Virus record (IMG/VR): IMGVR_UViG_3300042090_001054
Span: 1 to 22,528 of that record
Strand: one strand, 5' to 3'
Source: a virus
Length of the DNA stretch: 22,528 nt
Made by a program: the position numbers and the translations under genes. Below the pieces are notes generated by a model. That model saw only the letters and a program-made list of their open reading frames with translations. It was not told where the DNA came from and searched no databases. The first letter of the stretch is position 1. Each line of letters begins with the position of its first letter. Shown here piece after piece: positions 1 through 5,966 of this stretch.

Positions 1-711
1 TGCCACCGAAGCAATCCAGTTTACCGGGGAGTTTATCCCCTTCTGCTTTGAAAGCTCTTTAACTGCATGCTCTAAGGCAGCATCTGAATAGCCAGCAAGC
101 ATCTCTTCTTGTTGTTTTGATAAGCCATAAGCGTCTGCCAATAGCTGTATAACTGCTTTTTCTTCCATACTACTCTCTCTTTGAGGCAGTTGCATCGATG
201 GCGCTGCCTGCTTGTTTATAAATATGCATTCTGTTGCTTCTTCGGTGTAACCTTCTTCGTAAAAATGAGATTTTGCGGGGGGCAATATCACTCTTTCATA
301 TGGTTTATAATTACCTATATCAGTTAGTGTAGCGGCACCACTAAAAACAGCGGTGGAAAGCATAGAAACTAACAATACATATCTCAAAGAAGGAAGCTTC
401 TTTTTGAGGCGTTCACGCTCTTCAAAAATGAGGGGATTGACATAATAGTTGCAGGATTGATTGAAACCTCGTTGCTTATACTTAATAAGCCCCTTTTTTG
501 CAAGTCTCTTTGCTGCTCGGCAAACAGTAATACGATGGCAATTTAAACGCTCAGAAAGAAAACCATCCTGAGCAGGAAAAACATGAGTAAATTGATGGCC
601 TAAACCTATAAGAAGGTCTAAAATTCCTAATTCAATCTCATTATTATTATCAAGAAGTCCCTTGATTAAGGGCTTTATTTGAGATTCTTCTTGATTTTTA
701 GTGATGTTCAT
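1..711 (-). CDS. Replication-initiator-like winged-helix protein (partial, runs off left edge)
   Basis: 237 codons are visible, starting at the ATG whose complement is 709-711 behind a weak AAGAAGAG ribosome site; the C-terminus lies beyond base 1. Residues about 45-93 look like a helix-turn-helix/winged helix (FLSERLNCHRITVCRAAKRL, then LIKYKQRG as wing). The visible tail (YGLSKQQEEMLAGYSD ... INSPVNWIASVA) resembles the C-terminal region of phage and plasmid replication proteins of the HTH_36 kind, where a helical domain ends with an 'NPxxYL'-like motif. Odd feature: residues about 111-130 (YVLLVSMLSTAVFSGAATLT) form one hydrophobic segment after a KKK cluster, which could be a membrane helix and is not usual for an initiator. 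It is separated from the next leftward operon by a 248-base gap with repeats and hairpins. A plain transcriptional regulator is the alternative. DNA binding is well supported; the replication role is inferred. Confidence 0.6.
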   Translation of the reverse strand, partial: MNITKNQEESQIKPLIKGLLDNNNEIELGILDLLIGLGHQFTHVFPAQDGFLSERLNCHRITVCRAAKRLAKKGLIKYKQRGFNQSCNYYVNPLIFEERERLKKKLPSLRYVLLVSMLSTAVFSGAATLTDIGNYKPYERVILPPAKSHFYEEGYTEEATECIFINKQAAPSMQLPQRESSMEEKAVIQLLADAYGLSKQQEEMLAGYSDAALEHAVKELSKQKGINSPVNWIASVA

Positions 712-725
712 CTATACTCTTCTTT

Positions 726-790
726 AGTTAATTATACTTTCCGTATATTTACTTAATTAATTAATGTTTTGTTTCTTACAGACTTAATTA
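726..790. repeat. Three iteron-like AT repeats, A(C/G)TTAATTA
   Basis: The 9-mer occurs at 726-734 (AGTTAATTA), 751-759 (ACTTAATTA) and 782-790 (ACTTAATTA), in the same orientation, 25 and 31 bases apart, in the AT-rich leader of the Rep-like gene. This placement would fit initiator-binding iterons or an autoregulatory operator. The motif is low in complexity and could arise by chance in AT-rich DNA. Confidence 0.3.
731..760 (-). promoter_or_regulatory. Leftward promoter for the Rep-like gene
   Basis: On the minus strand there is a perfect -10 TATAAT (complement of 731-736) and, 18 bases upstream, a weak -35 TTAATT (complement of 755-760). Transcription would begin about 13 bases before the start codon at 711. 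The -35 overlaps one of the AT repeats, so a protein bound there could block it. Confidence 0.4.
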
Positions 791-803
791 GTGCTAACAA
801 AAC

Positions 804-829
804 AGCTCGCTTAAAACGTGGGCTTTTTT
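804..829. terminator. Hairpin with U-run, probable terminator
   Basis: AGCTCGC (804-810) and GTGGGCT (818-824) pair through 7 bp, two of them G-U when read on the plus strand, followed by five more T. Flanking AACAAAA and TTTTGTT can lengthen the stem, which gives A/T tracts on both sides. It lies about 130 bases beyond the end of the leftward DUF551-to-YifB operon and could end that transcript. The G-U pairs form only in plus-strand RNA, so a rightward RNA is an alternative. Confidence 0.45.
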
Positions 830-867
830 GTTCAACGCTCGATCATCTTGTCGTGGGACGGAGAGAG

Positions 868-910
868 CTAAAAGTTAGATCGCTGGCTTAGGCTGGCGAT
901 TTGCTTTTAG
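868..910 (+). other. Two-part stem-loop, possible structured RNA
   Basis: The outer stem is CTAAAAG (868-874) with CTTTTAG (904-910). The inner stem is ATCGCTGGC (879-887) with GCTGGCGAT (892-900), with a TTAG loop. The inner stem contains two adjacent G-U pairs in plus-strand RNA that become mismatches on the minus strand, suggesting that a plus-strand transcript may be the functional form. No open reading frame covers it. It could be a small regulatory RNA, part of an origin, or a chance hairpin. Confidence 0.35.
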
Positions 911-959
911 AAAGTTATCATTTCAATAGCGTCTATTTTAGCTGTTTTCAGGTTCAAAA

Positions 960-1160
960 TCAATCCTCTTCTCCTGGCTTTGGAATATCTTTTTCATACA
1001 TCCAATGCGTTACTTCATCTGCTGAAAGGCCCGTTTCGTGTTCAAACTCAAATTCTAAACTGTAAGATCCTACTGCTATTCCATTGGGATAAGGTTTCTG
1101 AAAAAATACAATCCCTTTACCTGGCGATGGCAATCTATCTTTTACGCTAATCCACTTCAT
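960..1160 (-). CDS. DUF551 domain protein
   Basis: A 66-residue protein that is almost entirely a DUF551 domain: N-terminal WISVKDRLPSPGK, a central beta-rich part, then the characteristic VTHWM motif (residues about 50-54) and a Pro-rich end (DIPKPGEED). DUF551 proteins are common in phages and mobile elements; their function is unknown. Its ATG overlaps the TGA of the upstream XRE-like gene by four bases (ATGA), so it is probably translationally coupled and is the last gene of the leftward operon starting at 4059. A broken relative lies antisense at 5765-5926. Family assignment is firm; role unknown. Confidence 0.8.
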   Translation of the reverse strand: MKWISVKDRLPSPGKGIVFFQKPYPNGIAVGSYSLEFEFEHETGLSADEVTHWMYEKDIPKPGEED

Positions 1161-1456
1161 ACTTCGTCCTCTTGTAATGGAACCATTGCATTGCCCAATT
1201 TGTTATATCTCTTCATCATAGAATGAAGCGCAACCGGTCCTTCTACAACAAACTCTTCCTTCTTCTCAAAGAAATGCTTCAATACCATCAATGTCACGTA
1301 ATTGCATGGCTTCTTGCCCTCCAGCAAACGAGCTAAAGTATGCCGACTTATCCCCGTCATATCTGCTATCTGTACAGCTGATGCCTTATTCTTCCCCATA
1401 TAATCCAATAGCAAGTGTCGTATCTCTAACGCTAATGCTTTCTTATCTTTGTCCAT
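1157..1456 (-). CDS. Small Cro/XRE-like helix-turn-helix regulator
   Basis: 99 residues. Residues about 25-62 form a Cro/C1-type helix-turn-helix: ASAVQIADMTGISRHTLAR, with recognition helix around ISRHTLARLLEGK, then a helix (NYVTLMVLKHFF) typical of small XRE proteins. A charged tail of about 35 residues follows and may serve dimerisation. The start overlaps the recombinase-domain gene by 14 bases and its stop overlaps the DUF551 start (ATGA), so it is embedded in the YifB operon. It is a plausible regulator of the divergent promoter region at 4089-4125, where an inverted repeat spans both -10 boxes. That target is inference. Confidence 0.75.
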   Translation of the reverse strand: MDKDKKALALEIRHLLLDYMGKNKASAVQIADMTGISRHTLARLLEGKKPCNYVTLMVLKHFFEKKEEFVVEGPVALHSMMKRYNKLGNAMVPLQEDEV

Positions 1457-2531
1457 GCTCGCTCCTTACATACTCTTTATATTCATTTATCTTTAATATA
1501 TTTCTATCAATCATCCCCGATAGCATTATCTTCAATTCTGATGGGGCAATATTCGATTGTAGCGAAAGATCTTCTATATCTAATGGAACTGATAGGCAAT
1601 CATAGATCGTTTGTTCTTGCTCAGTTAATGTGATCTGCTGTTTGTCGGGTGGTTGATATTCAGCCCTGCTGTGTTTCGTATTGTTTGCTAAAACAAATTG
1701 AACTCGATCAAAGAGATCTTTCGATATAAAAGTAGGATATACATGCGGAAACTCTTTTCCTTTATATTCCATAATCCCTATATAGAACTTATTAGTAAGA
1801 ATCGTATGAACATTATGAGTGCTCATCTTGATATCGGTATATTTGCTACTGATATATTTCGATAACGAAAGAACTGAATAGTTGCCAGTTGCATACGATG
1901 TCATTATATCTTTAACTATTGTGCTATCTCTTTCATATACATATACCTCTCCACGCGAATGAAAACGATTTGGCTGAGGATTTTTTATAACTTTGTAACC
2001 TCTTGGATAGGTCGTAAGCCAAAGACCATCCATTAATCGCTTCAATTTATAGTTGGGAATCGGAGTATTGTCATAACGCTTTCTTTTTTTGTCAGGAGAA
2101 ATAGTGCTTGCAGACTTGGAAAATGATTTTTTTGTATCTCTTATCTTCTGCACCTTATAAAATAATTCTTCAGAAATAAGAGTAGGATAATTATGGGGAT
2201 ACCATTCTCCATTCCAGCACATAAATCCTGCATAAAACTTATTAGCAATGATCTCTAGAACCCTTGCCTTTCCCCATATCTGCCCATGCTTCTGATGGAT
2301 ATATTCTCCAAGACTTATAGCCGTATAATTACCGGTAGCATACAATTCAAATACTTCCTTTATAAGAAGAGCTTCTCGCTCATTAACAACAATTGGATTG
2401 CGCCCTTTTCCCCTTTGAATCTCTCGAGGAGTAAATTCAAATATTCTCTTGTAGCCAAATGGAGCAGGGCCAATCCAATAGCCTTCTTTTATAACGCGCA
2501 AAAATGCAAGCGAACGACTATTCAATGACAT
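1443..2531 (-). CDS. Tandem serine-recombinase 'Recombinase' domains without catalytic domain, plus winged helix
   Basis: 362 residues from ATG 2531 (AGGAAG ribosome site); the start lies inside the end of the YifB gene. Residues about 9-130 match the DNA-binding 'Recombinase' domain of large serine recombinases: GYWIGPAPFGYKR, a VVNEREALLIKEVFELYATG helix and NKFYAGFMCWNGE. Residues about 165-283 are a second copy: TYPRGYK, DIMTSYATGNYSVLSLSKYI, NKFYIGIMEYKGKEFPHVYP. The N-terminal resolvase domain with its nucleophilic serine is absent; the protein begins where the linker after that domain would be. The cysteine zinc ribbon common in the family is also absent. Residues about 301-359 resemble the DprA C-terminal winged helix (TLTEQEQTIYDCL ... 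NIAPSELKIMLSGMI). By itself it should not cut DNA; a role as DNA-binding partner, excision factor or regulator is inferred. Confidence 0.8.
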   Translation of the reverse strand: MSLNSRSLAFLRVIKEGYWIGPAPFGYKRIFEFTPREIQRGKGRNPIVVNEREALLIKEVFELYATGNYTAISLGEYIHQKHGQIWGKARVLEIIANKFYAGFMCWNGEWYPHNYPTLISEELFYKVQKIRDTKKSFSKSASTISPDKKRKRYDNTPIPNYKLKRLMDGLWLTTYPRGYKVIKNPQPNRFHSRGEVYVYERDSTIVKDIMTSYATGNYSVLSLSKYISSKYTDIKMSTHNVHTILTNKFYIGIMEYKGKEFPHVYPTFISKDLFDRVQFVLANNTKHSRAEYQPPDKQQITLTEQEQTIYDCLSVPLDIEDLSLQSNIAPSELKIMLSGMIDRNILKINEYKEYVRSEHGQR

Positions 2532-4059
2532 CAAACTTCCTCAATAACTTATCAAATCCTCTATAACTCAATGCTTCTTTCAGATGAGCTACTTCAACCG
2601 CATCGCTATTCTCTAGATCCGCTATAGTTCGCGCTACTTTAATAACTTTATGAAATCCACGCATAGACAGATCAAATAATTCAAACGCTTCCTTCATGTA
2701 TTCTTGGGCTTCTCGTGAAAAAGCAGCGTTTCTATCCATAAACTCACCCGCGATGAGCCCATTATATTTACCCTCACTATTACGATCGAACTGTCGCAAC
2801 CGTGCCATATCAACTCGCTTGGCAACATCCCTTGATGCTTCCGTCGATCCTCTTGACTCGATATCAGAATAGTCGACCGCCGAAAGGCAAACTTGCATAT
2901 CAATACGATCCAAAAGTGGGCCAGAAAGCTTGGACATGTAATATTTAATCTTGGCCAAGGAGCACACACACTTGTTTTTCTTATCCCCGAAATAACCACA
3001 CGGACATGGGTTAAGGGCAGCGAGCAACATGAATGACGCAGGATATGTAGCATTATGCTTTCCCTTCTTTAAATGAATCCTTCTTTCTTCGAGGCATTCT
3101 CGCAGAGATTCCATGCAATACTTAGAGAACTCTAAGAACTCATCCAAAAATAGAACTCCATTATGTGCCATACTAATCTCTCCAGGATACGGAGGCTGTC
3201 CGCCTCCTATCAATCCAGTATGGGACGTAGAATGATGGGGAGACCTAAACGGCGGATTGAGAATCGGCCTGTTATTCTCTAACTTACCCGCTGAAGAATA
3301 GATACGGGTAGTCTCTATCATCTCTTGAAGCGTTAATGAAGGCATAATCGTACTGATGCGCTTAGCCAACATAGTCTTACCAGAACCAGGAGGGCCATAG
3401 AATAGAATGTTATGCCTGCCCGCTGCTGCTATCTCTAAAGCGCGCTTTGCCTGTTGCTGGCCGTAAATCTGATTGAGATCAAGATCATATTGAGCAGATA
3501 TAAGCTGTTGCTCCTGATGATCTACTCGTTTGAAATTCTGAATATCAAATACCTGGAGGATATTCTCAATACTATATATCTCAACATCAGGCACTAAGGA
3601 GCATTCGGTACGGTTAGATGCCGGTACCACGAGTCGCTTTTTGCCCATCTGTTTCAGGCTGAGAGCTATAGATAATGCATTATTAACCTGAAATAGATCG
3701 CCAGAAAGAGATAATTCACCCACTACTACAGCATCTTTTAGGAAATCTATGATCTCTTGGTTTATCTTATGATTGGCAATAAAGAATAAAATAGCCAAAG
3801 ACAGGTCAAAATAAGACTCATTCTTATACATATCGACCGGCAATAGGTTAAAGATGTACTTAGCTTCATTAACGGTAATGTTATTACGAGCAATAATGCT
3901 TCCTATCTTCTTCCTAAAATTATTACCTATTACAGGATTGATACCTATAAAAGAAAATGAAACATCATCAGCAGGCAATGCTACCATCTCTGCTCTAATA
4001 AGATGGACATCTATCCCCTCTGATAAAGCCGTATATATAGTTAGTGAATTGTTCGTCAT
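2518..4059 (-). CDS. YifB/ComM-family Mg-chelatase-like AAA+ ATPase
   Basis: 513 residues, the usual full length for YifB/ComM. The N-terminal Lon-protease-like domain shows FDLSLAILFF (about 84-93) and VVVGELSLSGDL (111-122). The AAA+ module carries Walker A GPPGSGKT (222-229), Walker B GVLFLDEF (301-308), a CPCG...CVC cysteine set (352-366) typical of the family, and LLDRIDMQV (382-390) with the expected arginine. A C-terminal helical domain contains SMRGFHKVIKVARTIADLE. ComM is a hexameric helicase that extends branch migration when incoming DNA is integrated during natural transformation. All key motifs look intact. It is the first gene of a leftward operon and overlaps the recombinase-domain gene by 14 bases. 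A full-length copy in a phage-like neighbourhood is unusual and suggests capture from a host. Confidence 0.93.
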   Translation of the reverse strand: MTNNSLTIYTALSEGIDVHLIRAEMVALPADDVSFSFIGINPVIGNNFRKKIGSIIARNNITVNEAKYIFNLLPVDMYKNESYFDLSLAILFFIANHKINQEIIDFLKDAVVVGELSLSGDLFQVNNALSIALSLKQMGKKRLVVPASNRTECSLVPDVEIYSIENILQVFDIQNFKRVDHQEQQLISAQYDLDLNQIYGQQQAKRALEIAAAGRHNILFYGPPGSGKTMLAKRISTIMPSLTLQEMIETTRIYSSAGKLENNRPILNPPFRSPHHSTSHTGLIGGGQPPYPGEISMAHNGVLFLDEFLEFSKYCMESLRECLEERRIHLKKGKHNATYPASFMLLAALNPCPCGYFGDKKNKCVCSLAKIKYYMSKLSGPLLDRIDMQVCLSAVDYSDIESRGSTEASRDVAKRVDMARLRQFDRNSEGKYNGLIAGEFMDRNAAFSREAQEYMKEAFELFDLSMRGFHKVIKVARTIADLENSDAVEVAHLKEALSYRGFDKLLRKFDVIE

Positions 4060-4088
4060 GCCTTATTATCCTTTGTTATTGTTAATAG

Positions 4089-4116
4089 TTGACATTATTA
4101 TACTACGTGCTACAAT
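4089..4116 (+). promoter_or_regulatory. Strong rightward promoter for the early gene array
   Basis: A perfect -35 TTGACA (4089-4094), a 16-base spacer and -10 TACAAT (4111-4116) preceded by TG (extended -10, GTGC). It lies 36 bases before the first rightward gene at 4152. It shares DNA with the leftward promoter at 4097-4125, so the two probably cannot be occupied together. Confidence 0.75.
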
Positions 4117-4125
4117 AATAAGCAA
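4097..4125 (-). promoter_or_regulatory. Leftward promoter of the YifB operon, overlapping the rightward one
   Basis: On the minus strand -35 TTGCTT (complement of 4120-4125), a 17-base spacer and a perfect -10 TATAAT (complement of 4097-4102). Inverted arms TTATTAT (4095-4101) and ATAATAA (4115-4121) straddle both -10 elements and could be an operator. The ribosome site for YifB lies just downstream. Confidence 0.65.
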
Positions 4126-4151
4126 GTAACAACTTCTATCGGGAGAAAAAG

Positions 4152-4460
4152 ATGGAAATTAAACAAGACTGGACCTTTAAGAATCTTCAAGATTGGTTTG
4201 GAGATCGTGGAGAGATAGTAGAAGAAAAAGACTTCAAGAAATGGGCAGTATATAAAATAGATGTGAGCCCATTGTATAAATCAGCGCATGGATCAAATCC
4301 ACGACTCTGGCTATTCTGGATACCCAAAAAGAATCCTTCTAATTGCTGGCTTGAAAATGAATTCCCTCATATACCGGGAATAGTCTGCGCGCTTCCCTTG
4401 CAAAGCATGTATATAGAAGGCGCTTATATAGAAGAATCTAAAGAAACAATCCTCAAATAA
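4152..4460 (+). CDS. Hypothetical protein, first gene of rightward array
   Basis: 102 residues, not recognised. It starts at an ATG behind GGGAGAAAAAG and directly follows the strong promoter at 4089-4116. The protein is rich in aromatic residues: six Trp (WTF, DWFG, KWAVY, LWLFWIP, CWLEN), with an acidic N-terminal half and no membrane segment or cysteine cluster. The alternating pattern in KWAVYKIDVSPLY and RLWLFWIP suggests a compact alpha/beta fold. As the promoter-proximal gene it would be made early, but no function can be assigned. Confidence 0.7.
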   Translation: MEIKQDWTFKNLQDWFGDRGEIVEEKDFKKWAVYKIDVSPLYKSAHGSNPRLWLFWIPKKNPSNCWLENEFPHIPGIVCALPLQSMYIEGAYIEESKETILK

Positions 4461-4486
4461 TTGGGCATAAAATTATAGGAGATATC

Positions 4487-4663
4487 ATGCCGATCTGTGA
4501 TTATTGCTATCAACAATTCAAAGATACGCTTATAGAAAGAAAGTATACCTATCGTGAAGGAGCTACGGCGCAATACTGTTCGCCAGAATGCTACGATAAG
4601 TTCATGAAAGACCAGATAGAAGACAGTAAATACGATAGAAGATATAGATCAAAGGGACGATAA
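4487..4663 (+). CDS. Small zinc-ribbon-like protein
   Basis: 58 residues with a good AGGAGA ribosome site and ATG at 4487. Two cysteine pairs, CDYC (residues 4-7) and CSPEC (31-35), are spaced like a treble-clef/TRASH-type zinc finger, followed by a strongly charged tail (DRRYRSKGR). The stop overlaps the next start as TAATG at 4661-4665. The last codons (AAAGGGACGA) also provide a purine-rich ribosome site for the next gene. Zinc binding is inferred from the cysteine spacing; the partner, nucleic acid or protein, is unknown. Confidence 0.7.
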   Translation: MPICDYCYQQFKDTLIERKYTYREGATAQYCSPECYDKFMKDQIEDSKYDRRYRSKGR

Positions 4664-5331
4664 TGAAAGAAATAATAATACAATTCGATGACGGCAAAGA
4701 AATCAAGCGGGCATTAGAGGAACGAAACGAACAAATCAAGCAACGATTCTTAAGGTATGTATCGGGAACATTCACCGAACAAGAAATACAAGAACTAAAA
4801 ACGTGGGAAGAAAAACAAAAAGCCGCAGGCAAGCATTATATATTTGTAGGAATGCAACCATTCTCCTTTACCAACGTTGAATTGCTTGATGCAAAGAGCG
4901 TCCAAAACAAGCTCATGAAAGCGGTTTTAGAACTAGAGCAATGGCAGAATGCCAAAGAAACTAAAGATATTCTTACAGAAGCAGAATTCATCGGCAAAGA
5001 AATGGCCAAGATCGACGCATTCTTTAAGCAAGTCGAACCAGTTCGTCAAGAACTTATCAAACAAACCAATGATGTTTGGCAAAAAATTACCGTGACGCTT
5101 CCGCAATGGAAGCAGTTCATACAAGATAATGGCAGCGAGCCGCTTAATTGGACTAATGAACAAACGATTATGCATAATTGCCTTGCATGGAAAATGGCAC
5201 AACCTTGGCAAGAACTCAAAAACATGGGCGTTGATAAGATCATTCTTCAAGGCAATAAATGGTTCAAGCCAATTGCTGAAATATTAACCGATGCTTACAA
5301 AGATATGAAGAAGGCTATGAAGGGACAATAA
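4663..5331 (+). CDS. Hypothetical charged helical protein
   Basis: 222 residues, not recognised. It is predicted mostly helical and highly charged: an N-terminal IIIQFDDGKEIKRALEERN strand-helix, a long amphipathic stretch (residues about 78-145) with coiled-coil character, and Trp-rich segments (VWQKITVTLPQWKQF, AWKMAQPWQELK). There is no signal peptide, membrane helix or catalytic motif. Both ends are translationally coupled: the ATG overlaps the preceding stop (TAATG) and its own stop overlaps the next ATG. It ends in KGQ, like the 69-aa protein after it. Confidence 0.7.
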   Translation: MKEIIIQFDDGKEIKRALEERNEQIKQRFLRYVSGTFTEQEIQELKTWEEKQKAAGKHYIFVGMQPFSFTNVELLDAKSVQNKLMKAVLELEQWQNAKETKDILTEAEFIGKEMAKIDAFFKQVEPVRQELIKQTNDVWQKITVTLPQWKQFIQDNGSEPLNWTNEQTIMHNCLAWKMAQPWQELKNMGVDKIILQGNKWFKPIAEILTDAYKDMKKAMKGQ

Positions 5332-5540
5332 TGATGGAAGAAGATAAATTATTAGAATTTATAAATCATATACGAAATATAGAGCAATTATTCACGTCAT
5401 GCCATACAACATTGATGGCCGTTCTTGCCAGATTAGGTGGTGATAAAGAAGCATTCGATGAATTGTGTGATGCTCGAAAGAAATGGGACGAACAAATAGA
5501 AAGCATTTCAGAATTATTTATGAAATCAAAGGGACAATAA
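5331..5540 (+). CDS. Hypothetical small acidic helical protein
   Basis: 69 residues, not recognised. It is helical and acidic, with a heptad-like middle (LLEFINHIRNIEQLF) and a Cys at position 23. The start at 5331 overlaps the upstream stop (TAATG); a second in-frame ATG follows directly. The stop overlaps the next start in the same way and the C-terminus is KSKGQ, whose codons act as the next ribosome site. It is probably co-translated with its neighbours. Confidence 0.6.
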   Translation: MMEEDKLLEFINHIRNIEQLFTSCHTTLMAVLARLGGDKEAFDELCDARKKWDEQIESISELFMKSKGQ

Positions 5541-5704
5541 TGGAAGATTTTACTATACCTTGTCATTATTGCGAAAAAGAAATAGAGACGTCTTCTTCAG
5601 AAGGATTGCCAGGACTATTCAGTCTTCTTGAGGGAAGATATATGATCGTCAATAGCGATCATGATAAAGAAGCTGTATGTAATGATTGCCTACAGGATAA
5701 CTAA
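5540..5704 (+). CDS. Small zinc-finger-like protein
   Basis: 54 residues from the ATG at 5540, chosen over an upstream in-frame start because it forms the TAATG overlap with the preceding stop and has AAAGGGACAA before it. Cysteines CHYC (residues 8-11) and CNDC (47-50) form two knuckles that could bind one zinc ion, separated by a 35-residue insert with GLPGLFSLLEGRYMIV. It is one of three Cys-rich small proteins in this array. Function unknown; nucleic-acid or protein binding is possible. Confidence 0.65.
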   Translation: MEDFTIPCHYCEKEIETSSSEGLPGLFSLLEGRYMIVNSDHDKEAVCNDCLQDN

Positions 5705-5748
5705 TGGACATTGGATTATTAGTAGCCCAAAAAGAATATAAGATTTAA
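5704..5748 (+). other. 14-codon mini-reading frame after a TAATG junction
   Basis: An ATG at 5704 overlaps the preceding TAA and opens a 14-residue frame (MDIGLLVAQKEYKI). It repeats the TAATG junction of the three previous genes but stops at once and has no strong purine-rich site. It is most likely the remaining 5' end of a lost fourth gene rather than a functional peptide. The gap to 5967 holds a broken DUF551 frame on the other strand, a -10-like box and a hairpin. Confidence 0.3.
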
Positions 5749-5764
5749 AGTAGAGCCTTCCATT

Positions 5765-5926
5765 TTATACCTCTTTATCCGGTTTAGGAATATCGTCTAA
5801 TGCCATCCAATATACAACAGACTTAATATACCTACATTCATCACACCAATGCAATAAATAAAATATGGTCCTGCTTTCTATAATCGGAAGAGAATAGAAA
5901 GTACTCTGTGAATGGAGGCAGATATG
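5765..5926 (-). pseudogene. Remnant of a DUF551 gene
   Basis: The minus-strand frame ending at TAA (5765-5767) reads ...SVVYWMALDDIPKPDKEV, closely matching the C-terminus of the DUF551 protein encoded at 960-1160 (VTHWMYEKDIPKPGEED). The frame is closed upstream by a stop at 5927-5929, lacks the N-terminal WISVKDRLP block and has no ATG or GTG start before the conserved part. It therefore looks like a truncated, inactive copy, left between two rightward gene groups and opposite to their direction. Confidence 0.5.
5879..5884 (+). promoter_or_regulatory. Perfect -10 box, possible promoter for 5967 onward
   Basis: TATAAT at 5879-5884 lies 82 bases before the ATG at 5967, in the gap after the first rightward gene group. 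No good -35 is found at 16-18 bases (5856-5861 reads AAATAA), so activity would need an activator or another -35. The site would make a leader containing the 5918-5938 hairpin. Confidence 0.3.
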
Positions 5927-5938
5927 TTAACTATCTGC
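5918..5938 (+). other. Perfect 7-bp hairpin in the 5967 leader
   Basis: GCAGATA (5918-5924) and TATCTGC (5932-5938) form a perfect stem around the loop TGTTAAC. It is 28 bases before the next start codon and has no T-run, so a terminator is unlikely. A leader-stabilising element or protein-binding palindrome is possible. Confidence 0.35.
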
Positions 5939-5966
5939 GGACCTTAATATTACTAGAAAGAGCAAT

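Noticed and set aside
860-925. Possible tRNA in the gap
   Set aside because: The hairpin does not fold into a cloverleaf and no anticodon or T-arm pattern is seen.
1443-2531. Active site-specific integrase for the element
   Set aside because: The catalytic resolvase domain is absent, so strand cleavage is not expected from this protein alone.
2694-3053. 119-codon minus-strand frame inside the YifB gene
   Set aside because: Shadow of a clearly conserved AAA+ coding region in another frame.
4933-5250. Minus-strand frames of 65-105 codons opposite the 222-aa gene
   Set aside because: No ribosome site or recognisable motif; the plus-strand gene is coupled to both neighbours.
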